A DNA stretch of 64,000 bases, taken from NCBI RefSeq assembly GCF_026914185.1, contig NC_070560.1, positions 2,099,501-2,163,500 on the forward strand. The letters are read 5' to 3'. The notes below the pieces were generated by a model. The model saw nothing but the letters and a program-made list of their open reading frames with translations. It made no database searches and had not been told where the DNA came from. This DNA comes from Puccinia triticina. Its lineage: Eukaryota > Basidiomycota > Pucciniomycetes > Pucciniales > Pucciniaceae. Of the stretch, positions 21,041 through 33,238 are shown one piece after another; positions within the stretch are counted from its first letter, which is position 1, and each line of letters begins with the position of its first letter. A program made the position numbers and the translations under genes.

Positions 21041-21749
21041 GACAGTCCCTCTAAAAATCAGTACCACAAAAACATTTGTAACTTTTCTCTGTCTCCCCTG
21101 AATCAAATATTAAAAAGCCCATTGACGGTTCTAATTCTTTCACCCACAAAAAAAAAACGAAAGTAAATATATAAAAAAGCGCATGACCTAAGCGTTGTGA
21201 CCAGGTTCAGTTCTTAGCCTTATTTATCCTTCGAAATGCTGTTGTTCTACCCTGGATCAATCTCTATTGTTTTCCGCTTGCCAGCCCCACCTTCAAAGCC
21301 AATCATTCATTCATGCTCGATCTCGTCATGTCAACTGGCAACATCCAAACTAATACACATCTTTATATACAACGGGTGAAAAGACTTTTGCAATGTAGCC
21401 AATTTTCTTTTGTGTATCCGATTCGCCTACTTCGCAATTATACTTTTGCAGATTTGTCGCTGAAAAAAATTCCGAGCGTTTCTTCCGCTGTGCGACAGGA
21501 TGTAATGGTGCCTCGGGGAGCTTGCCTTTGGTGTCGGCTGAGCGACCCATACTTTGTCCCAGCTATACTCCACTGCCGTCCCAAGACCGTTGAATCCCTC
21601 TTACGAATCTCGTCACTTGTGACGAGACGCCCACATCCGCCCGGGGTCCAATCTTCTCTTGGAAACTCGAAGATCGAGATGTTACACCTCCACAATGAGA
21701 GCCTTCAAGTCAACTGTAGCATATATACGCAAACATGGAAGGAGAAGTG

Positions 21750-21806
21750 GCCCGGTTAGCTCAGTCGGTAGAGCATTCGGCTTTTACACGCTACATGTGA
21801 TGTGAC

Positions 21807-21842
<36 letters not shown>
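21750..21842 (+). tRNA. tRNA-Lys(UUU) with a 20-nt intron
   Basis: The acceptor stem GCCCGGT/ATTGGGC pairs with two G-U pairs. The D-arm GCTCAGTCGGTAGAGC, anticodon stem TTCGG/CCGAA and T-arm GGGGGTTCGAGCCCCC are all intact. The anticodon TTT is at 21783-21785. A 20-nt intron (21787-21806) follows the base 3' of the anticodon, the canonical nuclear tRNA intron position. The internal A box (TTAGCTCAGTCGG) and B box (GGTTCGAGCCC) serve as the pol III promoter, and a T-rich stretch follows at 21843. Confidence 0.95.
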
Positions 21843-21843
<1 letters not shown>

Positions 21844-22177
21844 TTTCTTCTACGCCCTTCACTTGCCTTTTTGCCACTAAACGGTCACAGGTGGTTGTTT
21901 CCTGGAAGTGGCGGGGGAGTGAAGAAGGAGGACCAAGACATGCGAGGGGATGGAAAAAGGGCGGGTTGTTGGCTTGCTTTTGTTACGGCCAGCCAGCATC
22001 TAACGGGGCTGGGCATGTTTTGAAAGAATACCACATGGGGCTTCCTACTGCCGCCCAATCAAGACACCAAAAATTCCATTGATCCGGGGCCTCGGAAAGC
22101 AAGCAAATCATGCACCGGTTGGAAAAATACAGTTTGAATGAAACAAGGAAAATCCATTGAGTTTCCATTTCGCCAAG

Positions 22178-22892
22178 TCAGCTACTGGGATGTGGTCGTC
22201 TAAGGTCATCTCTGCACAAAGGACAGTTGAAGCAACCTAGCAGCCATTTCTGAGAAGACAAAAAAAAAAACGGAAGGAAGACGAGACGGTCAGATGGGTA
22301 TTCCTTTAAGGATGTATGAAGGTATATAGGAACATACGTTCAAGCATTTACGGTGGAAAATGTGGGATTCATGGCACGGTAGCACAACTAGACGATCGCC
22401 TTCGACGTAATCTTCCAAACATATCGAACATGTTGAAGTTTCATGCAAAGGGCCTAGGATGAGGTTTTCGAGGCGATCCAAGGTGCTGGTGACCTCCTGA
22501 ATGGAACGCGAGCGCCGCCAGTTCGTGATGAACCAATACTCACCTTCGATTTCATCATGATCGACACGCCGTGCCGGCAAGGTGTGGGCCATTTCAAGGA
22601 CGCCGGAAGCCATGACTGTGGCCTGGTCTGGCATCTGCTGCAGTTGATTATCGGTTAGTCCGACGAATCGCCGGACGCCTGCCGGATATTGGGGAGGGCG
22701 GTCTCCTTGTTGACGCGCGAAATCGGCAATGGGCGTGTGGTTAGGATCCGTCCGGATGTTGTCGGCGGCGGTCTGCTGGGATGCAGATATCACGGCGGAT
22801 GCATCCGCTGGCAAAGCTTCCGATCCACCAGGTCTTAACGCGGGCAGGTCTTCATTGCCCCTCAAGTCTCCAGGATTCGGAGTGGGGTCCAT
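22178..22892 (-). CDS. RING-H2 finger protein, paralog 1
   Basis: Two exons, 22338-22892 and 22178-22249, with an 88-bp intron, give 208 aa. The N-terminal 140 residues are polar and Pro/Ala/Asp-rich with no membrane segment. The C-terminus is a RING-H2: CSICLEDYVEGDRLVVLPCH, then SHIFHRKCLN, then KWLLGCFNCPLCRDD across the intron. The Cys/His spacing around PCHESHIFH is one or two residues longer than the usual PCGHxFH. RING-H2 proteins usually act as E3 ubiquitin ligases; substrate unknown. It is adjacent to a paralog in the same orientation, with the flanks duplicated too. Confidence 0.85.
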
Positions 22893-23547
22893 CGCGGTTC
22901 TTGTTTCGGTACGTTCAATGTACTCGTAGGCTCGTTCGATGTCTCGTCAAGGAAAGGATTGAAAGGGAAGAGTGGTTGTAGCTGGCGTGCAGGTTGCGGA
23001 AAGATATACCGTGATACGGAGATAAACTGACCCGGTCTATATCCATATCCTCAAGCTGAGGAACGACGCTTTCAGACGCTTTCACCAGCGACTGAGTGGT
23101 ATTTTGCGAGCTTTTCCATTCATCCACACCATTTCTCCCGCTATGTAACACTTCGCAACACAACCCTGCCGCAATAGTGATTTCTCAGCTGCTGTGATCA
23201 ACCGTTCTCAGCCGCTGCAAACGAGCGTTCTCAGCTGTTGCAGTTCATGTGAAGTCTTGAGCTTTCGGATATGTAATGGCTAGAACCACCGCCCCTTGTC
23301 ATTTTTGGACCTCTCTCACTGCTCAGTCCCTCAACCCTGAGGCCCTAAAGCAGGGCAGCAGATTTGAAAGAAAGTCCTCCAATATCTCACTAGTTCCTGA
23401 AAAACGTGCAGGCTCATTGGTTAAGGGAAAAATTATGTTTTAGGGTTTTTATTTTGATTATGACCGCGCAAGCAGAGTACACGTTAGTTAGCATTAAAGT
23501 ACAGTTTGAATGAAAGTAGCAAAATCCAAAGAGTTTTATTTCGCAAG

Positions 23548-24274
23548 TTAGCCGCTGGGAGGTGGCCGTCCAAGGCTGTCCCTGCACATAGGACAATTGA
23601 AGTTACCTTGGAGCCAACTCTAAGAAGAAGAAAAAAGAAAGGAACGTGAGAGTGTCAGATAGGCTTTCCTTTGAGGATTTGTGAAAGTAACGCACCTCTA
23701 GGCAATCCCGGTGAAATTGGTGGGAGTCGTGGCAGGGTAGCACAACTAGATGATCGCCTTCGGCATAATCTTCCAAACATATAGAACATGCTGAAGTTTC
23801 ATGCTCAGGAGGATCAGAAGGGACTGGGCCCAATGTGAGGTTTTGGAGCCGATCCAAGGTGCTAGTGACCTCCTGGGATAAATTTGAACGCGCACGCCTC
23901 GCGTCCATGATGAACCAAAACTCACCTTCAATCTCCTCATGATCCACCCGGAGTGGCGGCAAGGCGGCTTCCACTCCGAGGATGTCGGCAGCCGAGACGA
24001 GGGCCTCGGTTGGCATCTGTTGCAACTGATGGTCAACTATTCCCCTGAATTGCAGGAAGTCCGCGGGGTATTGGGTGGGTTCGTTTGCTTGGTGATGCGC
24101 GAAATCGGCAGAGGACGTGGAGTTGTGATCCATTTGAGTGTTGCCGGTCGCGGGCAGGTGGGATGCAGGGGATGCCGCGGATGCATCCGCTGGATTTGCT
24201 TCCAAGTCGCCAGGACTCAACATGGGTAGGTCTTCACTGCCGTTCAAGTCTCCAGGATTTGAAGTGGCTTCCAT
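23548..24274 (-). CDS. RING-H2 finger protein, paralog 2
   Basis: Two exons, 23696-24274 and 23548-23619, with the intron at the same position as in paralog 1, give 216 aa. It has the same layout: an acidic, Pro-rich N-terminus starting MEATSNPGDLNGSEDLP, a conserved middle (DHEEIEGEFWFIMD, QEVTSTLDRLQN) and RING-H2 CSICLEDYAEGDHLVVLPCH with HQFHRDCLE and NCPMCRDS. The two genes lie about 1.38 kb apart. Similarity extends into the promoter and 3' regions, so this is a recent tandem duplication of the whole gene. Confidence 0.85.
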
Positions 24275-24619
24275 CTCGTTTCTACCTTTTGGTACGTGCT
24301 ACTCGTAGACCGGCTGGGTGTCTCGTCAAGGAAGGATTAGAAGAGAGGAGTGGTGAGTAGCTGACGTGCGGTCTGGGCAACAAACATGATGATGGTTGCA
24401 TCGGGTTTATAACCCTTCCTCAGGAGCAGCAAGAAAAGCTGAGAACCAACGCTTTCGCCAGCGGACTCGGTTGCATTCTACGTGCTTTTCATCCACAACA
24501 TTTCTCCCCTTGTGTAATATTTCCCGACAAATCGCTGCTGTAATCAAGCGTCCTCAGCCCACTCAAGCGTTCTCAGCGGTTGCAGTCCGTGTGAAGCTTG
24601 GAGCTTTTGTTTTCTGGCC

Positions 24620-25744
24620 GCGCTCTCGGTCTCTTAACCTTGCGTGTTCCACTATTTTACGCCGCCCTCGGCTAATGCCGCTCCGACTCTCGCCGAATCC
24701 CTATTCTTTCTCTTCGCCCCTCCCGCTCGCCTCGTATCTCTGGACTTCCCTCGTCGATGAATTGGCCCCTAGCCAGGGTATCAGAGGAAACCCGAACCCG
24801 CAGCAACAAGGTGTTGCACGCAGCCTGAACAACAGCAGGCTGTCAGCTGTGTCAGTCAGGGTGTGCAGCTACACTGCAAACCACTAGACTCCTGATTCTT
24901 AGAGAGCTACACTGTAACCCCTGGACTACTAATTCTTAGAAGCCTACAAGGGCGGGCTTGATCCGCTCAAGCTGAGCAAAGCTCAGCCCACCCAGTTCAG
25001 CTGAACTTGGCCAAGTGCCACAGGTGAAATTAAGGTTCCCCTGAGACTTCTTATAAGCTTTCTAGATCATTCTTATCTTGGTTGGAAGGGTATGATTGCA
25101 CAATAATACGAAAAGTGTGTTGGATGATCTGCTGTTCATGATGTGATTGTTGAGCACGAAAGCTTGAAATGGATCTTGCTACTTTACATGTACATAATTT
25201 GTCGATAATAAAAACCAACGAAAAAATTGGTTGAGCAAGACATTGGCCTCTTAAGTGATGGTGGATATTGAGGCATCTTAGTTTTTCTTGAGGGCATAAA
25301 GAAGGCCTGGTGGCATAACTGATGTGAGACACCCTGGAGTTTCAAGCAATGTATGATAAACAAAAGGAATGTTGCGTGTGGATGCTGATCATATCGTGTG
25401 TAAGAGGGGAGCATGGGTTAGTTTGTGATCCATTATAGTTGAACTGCATGCTTAATATTTTTTATTGTTCTTCTAGTCAGAGGAAGCTAGGTTGGAAATC
25501 CCGTTCATCATTTTCACTCATTTGAAACTTTCCTGTAAAAAATGGCATTCTTAACAGACATCAATACCAAAAAAATGGCCTCGAGAAGATAATTGCACGC
25601 TTCTGGGAGACATACCAGATGGATCGGTCAAACGGGAGGATGATATTATTGAAAAGAATAATAATTTACATCCGGAAATGAATTCACAAGAAGTGCGGTC
25701 CTTTGAATGCTTGATATGAAGGTGGATGAGAAAATTGTGTTGGA
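24620..25744. other. Intergenic, short duplication, no gene recognised
   Basis: 24850-24940 holds an imperfect duplication of about 36-38 bp built on GCTACACTG and GATTCTTAGA. The plus-strand ORF at 24396-24887 overlaps the paralog-2 promoter duplication and shows no motif. 25050-25744 is AT-rich; I see nothing firm. Confidence 0.35.
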
Positions 25745-27476
25745 TCATGCAGAGAAATTATGACAGGCTTTGGAGCGCTCCTGAAAGGAAATTTTTTGAG
25801 AGGAAAATCTAGTGGACGGATGGTACTGCTGGGCGAAGTTTTGGATGATTGGCGGTGGGAGAGGTGGCGAGTATGTGCACTCAAACAGAGCGATCGGCAC
25901 GCAGGGTGCTTCGCCTTCCTCGCTGGTTGGATTTGTGTCGTCAGTGATTTCAGAGTCGGAGATAAATGATTTGGGTGATGAGAGGAACCTTAGTGGGTGG
26001 CCTGGTGGAGGAGGGGCATGAGATGAAGTTCGCTTCATCTCTGACCTCAGGGGCGAAGATTTGCTTCTTGGTCTGTTCTTGTGTGGGATTGTGCCCCATA
26101 AGTCAGGGTGAACATCTCGAGGGCATGAGAAATCCGTCAAATTTGGTTTTACGTTTGATGGTCGAGATATCAGGGAGAGACTGTGCGTCCGCATTGGCCA
26201 AGCGGTGGATTGCGGTGCAGTTGGAATGGGTGGCAACGGAACGTTAGGCGGTGGGGTGAGTGGCGGGGTCAAAAGCTCCCCAAGACACGGCCGTAGCACG
26301 GTGGCGTATTGTGGTAGAGAGCTCCCGGTAGGGAATCCAGTAGAATGGGTTGAGCTCATAGAGGGGTTTGAAGAGTGGAATCCTTGATGAAACTGTGAGT
26401 TTGATTTGTCGAATGTCGGAGTGGGTTCTGGGGAAATCGGCGGTTGAACCAGGGGCTGGGATGTTTCGAGAACAACAGCATATTGCGATTTCCGAGCATT
26501 AGAAGGGGTTATCAGTGAATGTGATCGGGTTCCTGGCAGCGTATCAAGTACCCTGTAACAAATGAGAATGGATGATAAAAAAAATTAGTCTGTGGGGTGA
26601 ATCATGAAGCAGTTTTTATGTGACGAACAGCTTCTTTGGAATAGTGCCGCCACTTCTACGAATGAATCCAGCTGAAGTAGTGTGCTTGGGCATCACTTCA
26701 TGAATTTCGGGGGGTTCTTGGAGATAATTCTGTTTAGTCGCGACCGCATGAAACCCGTGGCTCGGATGTGGGTTTGAAGGGCATCCTACTATTGATTCTG
26801 GCCGGATAGGAGGAGGGAGGTCCATCTATTTTTCGCATTAGAAAGAAGAATAAGAAGAAAGTGTCAATGACTGAATTTGGGGTACCGGTTGCACTCGGTA
26901 GTAGGTTCGACTAACTTCGAGCACTGGTGCGCCAGTGCAGCTTATAGTAAAGCTTACAGAATGGCTTGCTGGGATATGAGAAATCAATTGTTTCACCTTT
27001 TCTTCTGCCTGTGAAGGATTGAATGCCCTTTCTATTCGGGCCAATAGCGTCAACCGACCCAGCTTCAGGAAAGGCGAGGTGGGTTCCGGTACGGGTTCAG
27101 AGGGTGGGTTGGCTTGAAAAGTAAGGTCTGTTTGAAGAGGTGGAACCGATGGAGACCTCTCCTTCCTTTTCCTGGAGAGGCAGGTGCAAGGCATAAAGCA
27201 GCGCGGTGCAAAATAGTTGGTGACAAAAGCGAGCAGGCTCCTAATGATCGCCTTCCCCGCAGGTCGCAGTGTGCGAGAAGAGATGAAAAAAAAAGATAGC
27301 AGGTGTCGGCTTTTGACTGGGGTCCGGAATAACGAGTGGGAGGGGTGAATTACGGTTGGGGCAGGAACGAATGAAGGGGTTCGATTGTCGAGGACTAGGC
27401 CACTAGCAGTGGCATGAACGAGGAGAAAAATAACGAACAACGCGTCACACCAATCTCCGATCCGCCGGTGGCACAT
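25745..27476 (-). CDS. Uncharacterised Pro/Ser-rich protein, gene model uncertain
   Basis: Three minus-strand coding-like blocks occur in order. Block 1 (from an ATG at 27476 or more likely 27186, MPCTCLSRKRKER) contains LKLGRLTLLARIERAFNP. A GT-AG junction can join it after RTYYRVQP to block 2 (26616-26825, MDLPPPIRPES), which ends in TAA. Block 3 (about 26554-25745) is preceded by a good acceptor (TTGTTACAG) and reads VLDTLPGTRSHSLITPSNAR through to a TAA. It is rich in Pro and Ser (LTPPLTPPPNVPLPP). I could not find a donor in block 2 with the right phase for block 3, so these may be one gene with a missed exon or two genes. No domain recognised. Above 27476 the sequence ATATTTATA could be the TATA box if translation starts at 27186. 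Confidence 0.45.
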
Positions 27477-28601
27477 ATAAATATTACTGGCCTAATTGGT
27501 CAAACGGGACATCGGGAGAGCCAGAAATGATGAAACATGTTTCTTGAGGTCAAGGGTCTGAAGAAACAAATGCGCCTTTCCCCTGGTGGGTAGAACACAG
27601 AAGGCACTCGGTTGGTAGGAGCTGATACAACCTATGATATCACTTCGAGAAAACGACTTCACGTCGAAGGATCCTCCAGGGAGTCGTTCTTACCAAACTT
27701 GGTCCCCGGCTCATCTTCTCATCGAGACTCTTTACAAATCGGCGAAGGGCGTAATAATATGAGCTTGTTTAAACGTCTTCAAGTCCAACACATCCGGGCT
27801 CCCAGCCAAGGTAGAGAAGAGCTGGACGCAAATAAATGAGCGGTCCTGCGGGGTGACCATTTGAGAATGCAAACCTGCTCACACCAGGGGGGAGACTCAA
27901 AACTGGGACCGAGTTAATTTTCCACAGCATCCTCCGCCGGCGAGCATGCAGCTCACAAATTGCAGCAAATGTTAAGTGCTCAGATCCTTTGAGTGTATTT
28001 CAGTGGTCTATCGAGGCAAAGGGTAAAGAAGTGGAGGACTTCCCGTTGCCTCAAACTTCAAGGCATCTTAAACAATTTTCACCGGCGAGTAAGTTTTAGA
28101 CTTGTCACTTTCCTTCCACGTTAACAGTTTTAACGGGAAGTCCTAAAAACTGTTCCGCACAGTAGGGATTTAACTCAGACTGGACAGCCAAAGGGAGCTC
28201 AGCGAAGTAGAATGTCAGGAATCTGCCAGGTATGTGGGGGAACAGAAAGTTGTGACGCTCTTTTTTACGGCCGGTTCAATGTACATAAACAACCTGCCGG
28301 CTAGGCCGCGATGGCTGGACCAAGGGAGTGTTCTAAATTTATGAGCAAACATCACCGTGTTTTGGGGTAAATATCTGTCAGAACCGCAGAAGTCGAAACA
28401 TCAGGAACCACATAACTGGACACAAGTGTTGTGTTGGTGGGCCACAAAATCAGGTACTAATGAGATGGCAACACGGAACAGGATGGAAAGCCAATGCGAG
28501 TAAGGGATCTACGGATTGATATTCTACTTGCACTAAAGTTATGTGATACTCCAAAAGGTCAGGTGTACATATTTGCCGGCACGGGTCACCAGACGCCACG
28601 A
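27477..28601. other. Intergenic with one MITE, no gene recognised
   Basis: No ORF with recognisable features. It contains the short TIR element at 28035-28144 listed next. Confidence 0.35.
28035..28144. mobile_element. About 110-bp MITE with AGGACTTCCCGTT ends
   Basis: AGGACTTCCCGTT on the left is mirrored exactly by AACGGGAAGTCCT on the right. Its ends resemble those of the longer GGAGGACTTCC repeats at 41385-41590, 45642-45840 and 47127-47330. The interior is unrelated to those by eye. Confidence 0.6.
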
Positions 28602-28905
28602 TTACTTGCCAGGGGGTGGCGTGTAGGTGGCGGAGCCTTTTCCATTGTTATGATAGCTGGGAGTTCTGATATTAGGGTCTGTAGGTTGATAGACGTGTAT
28701 ATAAGAAAGACAACTAACGTGGAGCCATTCGGGTTGTTGTAGTAGTAGGAGCCATCCTGGTTGGAGTAATGGTACGGGTTCCGGTTCGGGGCGTTGGGAC
28801 CCGATCAAGCGAGCGCCAGCGATTACCTTGGCGGTTGATTCCACGGGAGAGAGTCGAGCCAGAGCCAGGAGCACCGGAGGAACCAGCGTTGGATTGAGAA
28901 GACAT
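28602..28905 (-). pseudogene. Small Asn/Gly/Tyr-rich conserved protein, frameshifted
   Basis: Exon 1 28719-28905 starts MSSQSNAGSSGAPGSGSTLS. A 62-bp intron (28657-28718) leads to exon 2 28602-28656. In the correct late frame the product reads PNAPNRNPYHYSNQDGSYYY, then NNPNGST, and across the intron YHNNGKGSATYTPPPGK-stop. This matches a small protein family widespread in fungi and plants (YHYSN.DGSYYY..NPNGST signature), whose function I do not know. Between GINRQGNRWRSLD and GPNAPNRNP the frame shifts by one base (near 28800-28803), so the ORF is broken unless the assembly is wrong there. Confidence 0.6.
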
Positions 28906-29044
28906 GTCGGTGTTTTTCAGAGCTGGAAATGAGGATGAGCGGCGACAAGGGGCAGATGTGGCAGACTGTTTTTAACTGGAAATATGTATTGTGTTTTTAT
29001 GAATGGTTGGACTGATTTTCAGCAAGGTTCACCAAATTTGGTGA

Positions 29045-29300
29045 ATGTGAAATTAAAGTTCTGTGTTTGTCACCTTCCTCCAAAAGCCATGATCCTGGCG
29101 GCCACAGCTGCACCATTCCTGTGAGGCTGTGGCTCGATTTTCCGGATGGTCAACAGGCACAGCACCACTCCTGTGAGGATGTGGCTCGATTTTCCGGATG
29201 GTCAACAGGCAGCACGAATTCAATCCCCCCCCCATTTCCTGGTTTACTACCCTCAACACATACCGATTACCACCTTTCTAATGTCTCAATTCGGGCTTGA
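29045..29300 (+). repeat. Dispersed repeat with internal 52-bp tandem duplication
   Basis: A block carrying CTCCTGTGAGG.TGTGGCTCG and TTTTCCGGATGGTCAACAGG occurs twice with a 52-bp period (starts near 29113 and 29165). The whole region, including CCAAAAGCCATGATCCTG and a poly-C run before CATTTCCTGGTTTACTACC, is repeated in inverted orientation at 40935-41165. The ATG of the following pseudogene lies at its right end. Confidence 0.75.
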
Positions 29301-30612
29301 TCTTTTCGGAAGGGAGAACCCCCCTCCGGGCTATTTTAGCGCTAGTGAATACCAGCGGATTCACCTTCCTAACGAACCATTGAGCAACCTACCAGTGAGA
29401 TTTTTGTTCCTCGTGGCTCTCTATCAACATGTTTCTAACTTTTATTTTTGCTCTCTTTACTCTGTGCACATGCAGCCGCAGGTCGTTGTTTGCAACACGG
29501 GGTTCAAGTTACTTTGCCCAAAAGACGGCAAGCAATATAAAGCCCAGTGGACATTGGTCAACTCCGCCGACTCCGGGGGAAACTTTGATGTTTCGATTAC
29601 TGCTGGACCGATGACCCTTGGCGAATTTCAAGAGAAGATATCTGCGGCATGCAATGACTGATACGACGGAGCTGGTACTTTGATTCAAAATGCCATTAAG
29701 AAGGGCTCTCCGCGCCTCAGTTGGAAACTCTGGATGCACGGTAAGACAGCACCCGAGTTGAGGAAATCAAAGAACTACTCGATTACCGACGAACAATCTT
29801 TCAGTCGTTGGATGAACGCCGTGAATGCGCTTGGGAAGGATCAGACCTCGGCGAACTTGTTTATTCAAATGCTAAACCCAGCAACCAAACGCAAGAATGC
29901 CAAAGCGGTCGTCGAAGTCAAGAATCACATATTGACTGTTGAGGCTGCCCAACAGGCCTCTTTAAGTCACCCAGCCCCAGATCATCCGGCCGACATTATC
30001 ACGCCCGATCTATTCAGCCCCATCAATATATACATGAATAACATCTATGCCACGCACCCACCAAACACAAAATATCAAAAGAAGCTTCCGGTGTATGTCC
30101 ATCCAACCAATCTGAATTGCTTCATCCCCTTGACCGCAGGGGTGGCCCAAAAATGGGTGACTTCGTTGGTAAGTTGGGTTTTTTAATCCAGTTATCTCAA
30201 AGACTAATATTGTGTGCTCTTGCTTGAAAGGCCAACGGGGTCGCTGGGGTCTTGCTCTACTCCCCCCCCGGCCGACATGAAGTTTGAGACGTTGTCTTCA
30301 AAAAGAAGGAAACTTGTTCACACCTCCGAACGGCCTCCTGAACAAAGTCCATCCGCAAGCTCTGATGATGCTCCCGTGGTCACCCCCAATCTCCAGTTGC
30401 TTATCAAATACATTGACTTCATCAAGATTTGTCCGGAAAAACGCAAAGAAGTTATTGCAATACTCGATAAAAACAACATCACTCATCCGAAGTTTCTCAG
30501 CTCCAAGAGAATTACGGACAAGCGGATGATCCAATGGGGCCTGAGCGATGGAATCATTGCTCAGCTTAAAGATAATAGGACAGTTCAAGTAGGGATTTTT
30601 TCACCCTGCTGA
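29283..30612 (+). pseudogene. Repetitive rust-type gene family member, broken
   Basis: Exon 1 (29283-29396, MSQFGLDLFGRENPPPGYFS) joins by a GT-AG intron to PQVVVCNTGFKLLCPKDGKQ and on through GPMTLGEFQEKISAACND. There an in-frame TGA (29659-29661) stands in a Gly position of the local pattern. The frame continues to KWVTSL, a second intron, then ANGVAGVLLYSPPG, where a run of nine C shifts the frame into MKFETLSSKRRKLVHTSERP and QLLIKYIDFIKICPEKRKEV. The C-terminal part looks like a small helical (SAM-like) domain. I recall similar multi-copy proteins in rusts but cannot name them or give a function. One stop plus one homopolymer frameshift mark it as a pseudogene or an assembly artefact. 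Confidence 0.55.
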
Positions 30613-32888
30613 TTTTATAAATCAGCAAGCCTTCCCAGCCAAATTGGCTGGGACCTTGGGATAAACTTTATATTGATCTTGCTGATTTTGGCCCTACGTG
30701 AACCGTCCTAATGTATCAAAGTTTGAGAAGTCTGAATAGCCAGCTTTTCTTTCCTTCTTCTCCCCTACATGGCAGTTGCGCGGATTAAGGTTTTGCTCGG
30801 CAAATTGCCGCGCAAGACAAACAATTGGCAATTTGACCTGTGCGCCGTCAAATTGCCAGCAAACTGACAGTGCGCCAGCAAGCACCTCACTTCACACGAC
30901 TTCAGGCAAGTTAACATATCTTACCTGGGTCAAACAGCCGGCAAATAAAGATGACTACATATCCGCCGTCGGGCACAGCGGCAATATGCAGTCAAGAACC
31001 ACTATTGGTAAGCACATCAGCAAGGACGGGCAACCAAAATCAACTTCCCCTCAACTCATCTTGCCTCACCACTCACCATCCACCCACCTGACCCTCACAC
31101 ATCCTCATCTTGCCTCACCACCTCAAATCACAATCCTCCACACAACCCTCCCACATTATGCCAACCAAGCCATCAGAGCCGGCTGAGAATCTCCGATTGC
31201 TTCTGCTTCAAGACCCTCCTCCTCCCCACCACTTGGGAATCTGCCCCAATGAAGCATTAACGAGCACATTTCCTTACTGGCCAGTAGTCGTAAGTTTTTC
31301 TATTGGCTGCTTCTTCCTCAACCCCCGATGGGACTCCATCAGTTGGGGACGACTTTACTCCGGAGATCAGCCAGGGTTCCGCGGGGGGTGGATCAAAGGA
31401 GCCCCCACCGCCAGACCCGGTACCCACCTTGTGGGCGGGAGAACCCTAACGTGGTGATGCTCGCAGTGGCCACCGGTTGGATTGATATGGGCAGGCGTCG
31501 TCACCAATCCTCCATTGCCAGGTCAGTCTTCCCCCATCACATTCATTGTTTTTCTCCCTCAAGGTAAGCACAACCCTATACCATGAGCCATCCTTTGCAT
31601 CCTCACTCAACCTCTCAACTCACTCACTCAACCTCTCAACTCACAACACAATTGTCCAACTTTGCCCTGTCATTCTAGATGCCATTTGTCAAGGTCGTCA
31701 AGAATTCAGCATACTACTCAAGATTTCAGGTCAAGTACTGTTGTTTTGGAGATTAGTCATTGTGCAGTCTTCCTCATTGAAGAGCCTCCCATCCACCTCA
31801 AAATAATGATTTTCCAAGATTCATGCATAGTTCACACTTAGTGCCACGGCGCGATGTTGATCACTTTATCTATCATATGCGCTGTATGGAGACAATCCAT
31901 CTGACGCAGACATGGCGGCACTTCTCCAAACAGAAGTTGACCTTACCCATGAGCAGTAGTGCGGCCATTTTCTTTTTACCAGTCTCTCTCTCAATTGTAT
32001 TCTGCGCGCAATTTCTCTCTCTTTCCCTCCCTAGCATGTACTCAGAAGAAGAAAAGAAAAAAGAAATCAATAAAAGTCCAAAAAAAAAAAAAAAAAAAAC
32101 GATAAAAAAACAACAAAACATTTTAAAATGCAATAAAACAAAAAAAAAGTGCCCTGGTGGCCGTCAAACCAAACCAAAAGTGCCCGGGAGCTATCCTGAG
32201 AGTGAGTGTCAAAAACAATTGGAAAAGCATTGCTTTGGGATGCGGGTGATGTGATCGGCCGGCAAATGGCCGGTGGTGCGGTGGTGTGTGGTTGAATGGT
32301 GGTTGAACGGTGGGCAAGCGGCCCTGACCGCTTTTGTAGGGGGGCTCGGGTTGGACGGCGGGTTGCCGGACAGGTTGATGTGCCCTTACTTTTGCCAGTG
32401 GGTTGTCCGCTTGCGCATTGGCGGGGGTGCCGTCAAGTTTGGCTGTCCACTTGACGGTTGACGGGAGGCCGGCATGCAAACGGTAAATGCTGGCTGGGGG
32501 GGGACCATCAAATTCACGGTGAGGAACTCCGCTCGGTGCTAGGCCGGCGGCAGTTGGGGGAGGGGAATGGAAAAGAAAATACTGAGAGTTGCATATGCCC
32601 TCCGGGGTGATTGGCCGTGAGTGAGCGCTATGAGATTCATGTAGCGTTGAGGGGGGTTGATTTTACAACGGCTGGAATTGCGCGTCAGCAGTGTTTGAGT
32701 TCGAGAAGGAGCCGGGGATACTGCCGGCGGGGTTGTGATCTAAACCAGAGGATGGAGGAGATCGGCGTTGCGGGGTAATGAAATTAAAGACATGAGACTT
32801 CGGGCAGACAGTTGCCAAGACTTAGAACTTTGATTTTGATGGAAGACTGAATTTCTGGTTCAGAGTAGGTCCATGCCGCTCCAAAGCC
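30613..32888. other. Repeat-derived intergenic region, no gene recognised
   Basis: Stem-forming pieces occur at about 30600-30690 (CTGCTGATT / AATCAGCAAG) and 30800-30870 (AATTGGCAATTTGAC / GTCAAATTGCCAG). A short duplication lies at 31604-31642 (CACTCAACCTCTCAACT). A long A-run is at 32080-32100, and 32250-32470 is a GC-rich G/T-biased stretch. ORFs are shadows of low-complexity sequence. Confidence 0.35.
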
Positions 32889-33238
32889 GGAGTTTGAACT
32901 GAACTCAAACCCTGGATTTTGTGACATCTAACAGACAGCTCATCACAACCTAGCGCGCACGCGCGCGCTAAAACAAAACAAGACAAGAGACAGAAACAAA
33001 ACAAAACAGAAGAAAAACCAAGACCAACCCTCCTCATCCAAACCTGTCCAAAGCGCGCGTATAAGAAAAGAAAATAACAAACATGATGAAAAAGAAAAGA
33101 AAGCTGACAGGAGAACAAAACCACCAACACAGAAACAAGAGAAAAGAGGATAAAGGGAGACCTGAAACGCCTTGAGGATGCGCCATGCTGCGCCGTTGAA
33201 CTTGAGGAGGCCTTGAGGGCTGAAAGCTTTGCCATAAC

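Noticed and set aside
31823..32254. 143-codon Lys-rich ORF
   Set aside because: Driven by a long A-run; no start context or homology.
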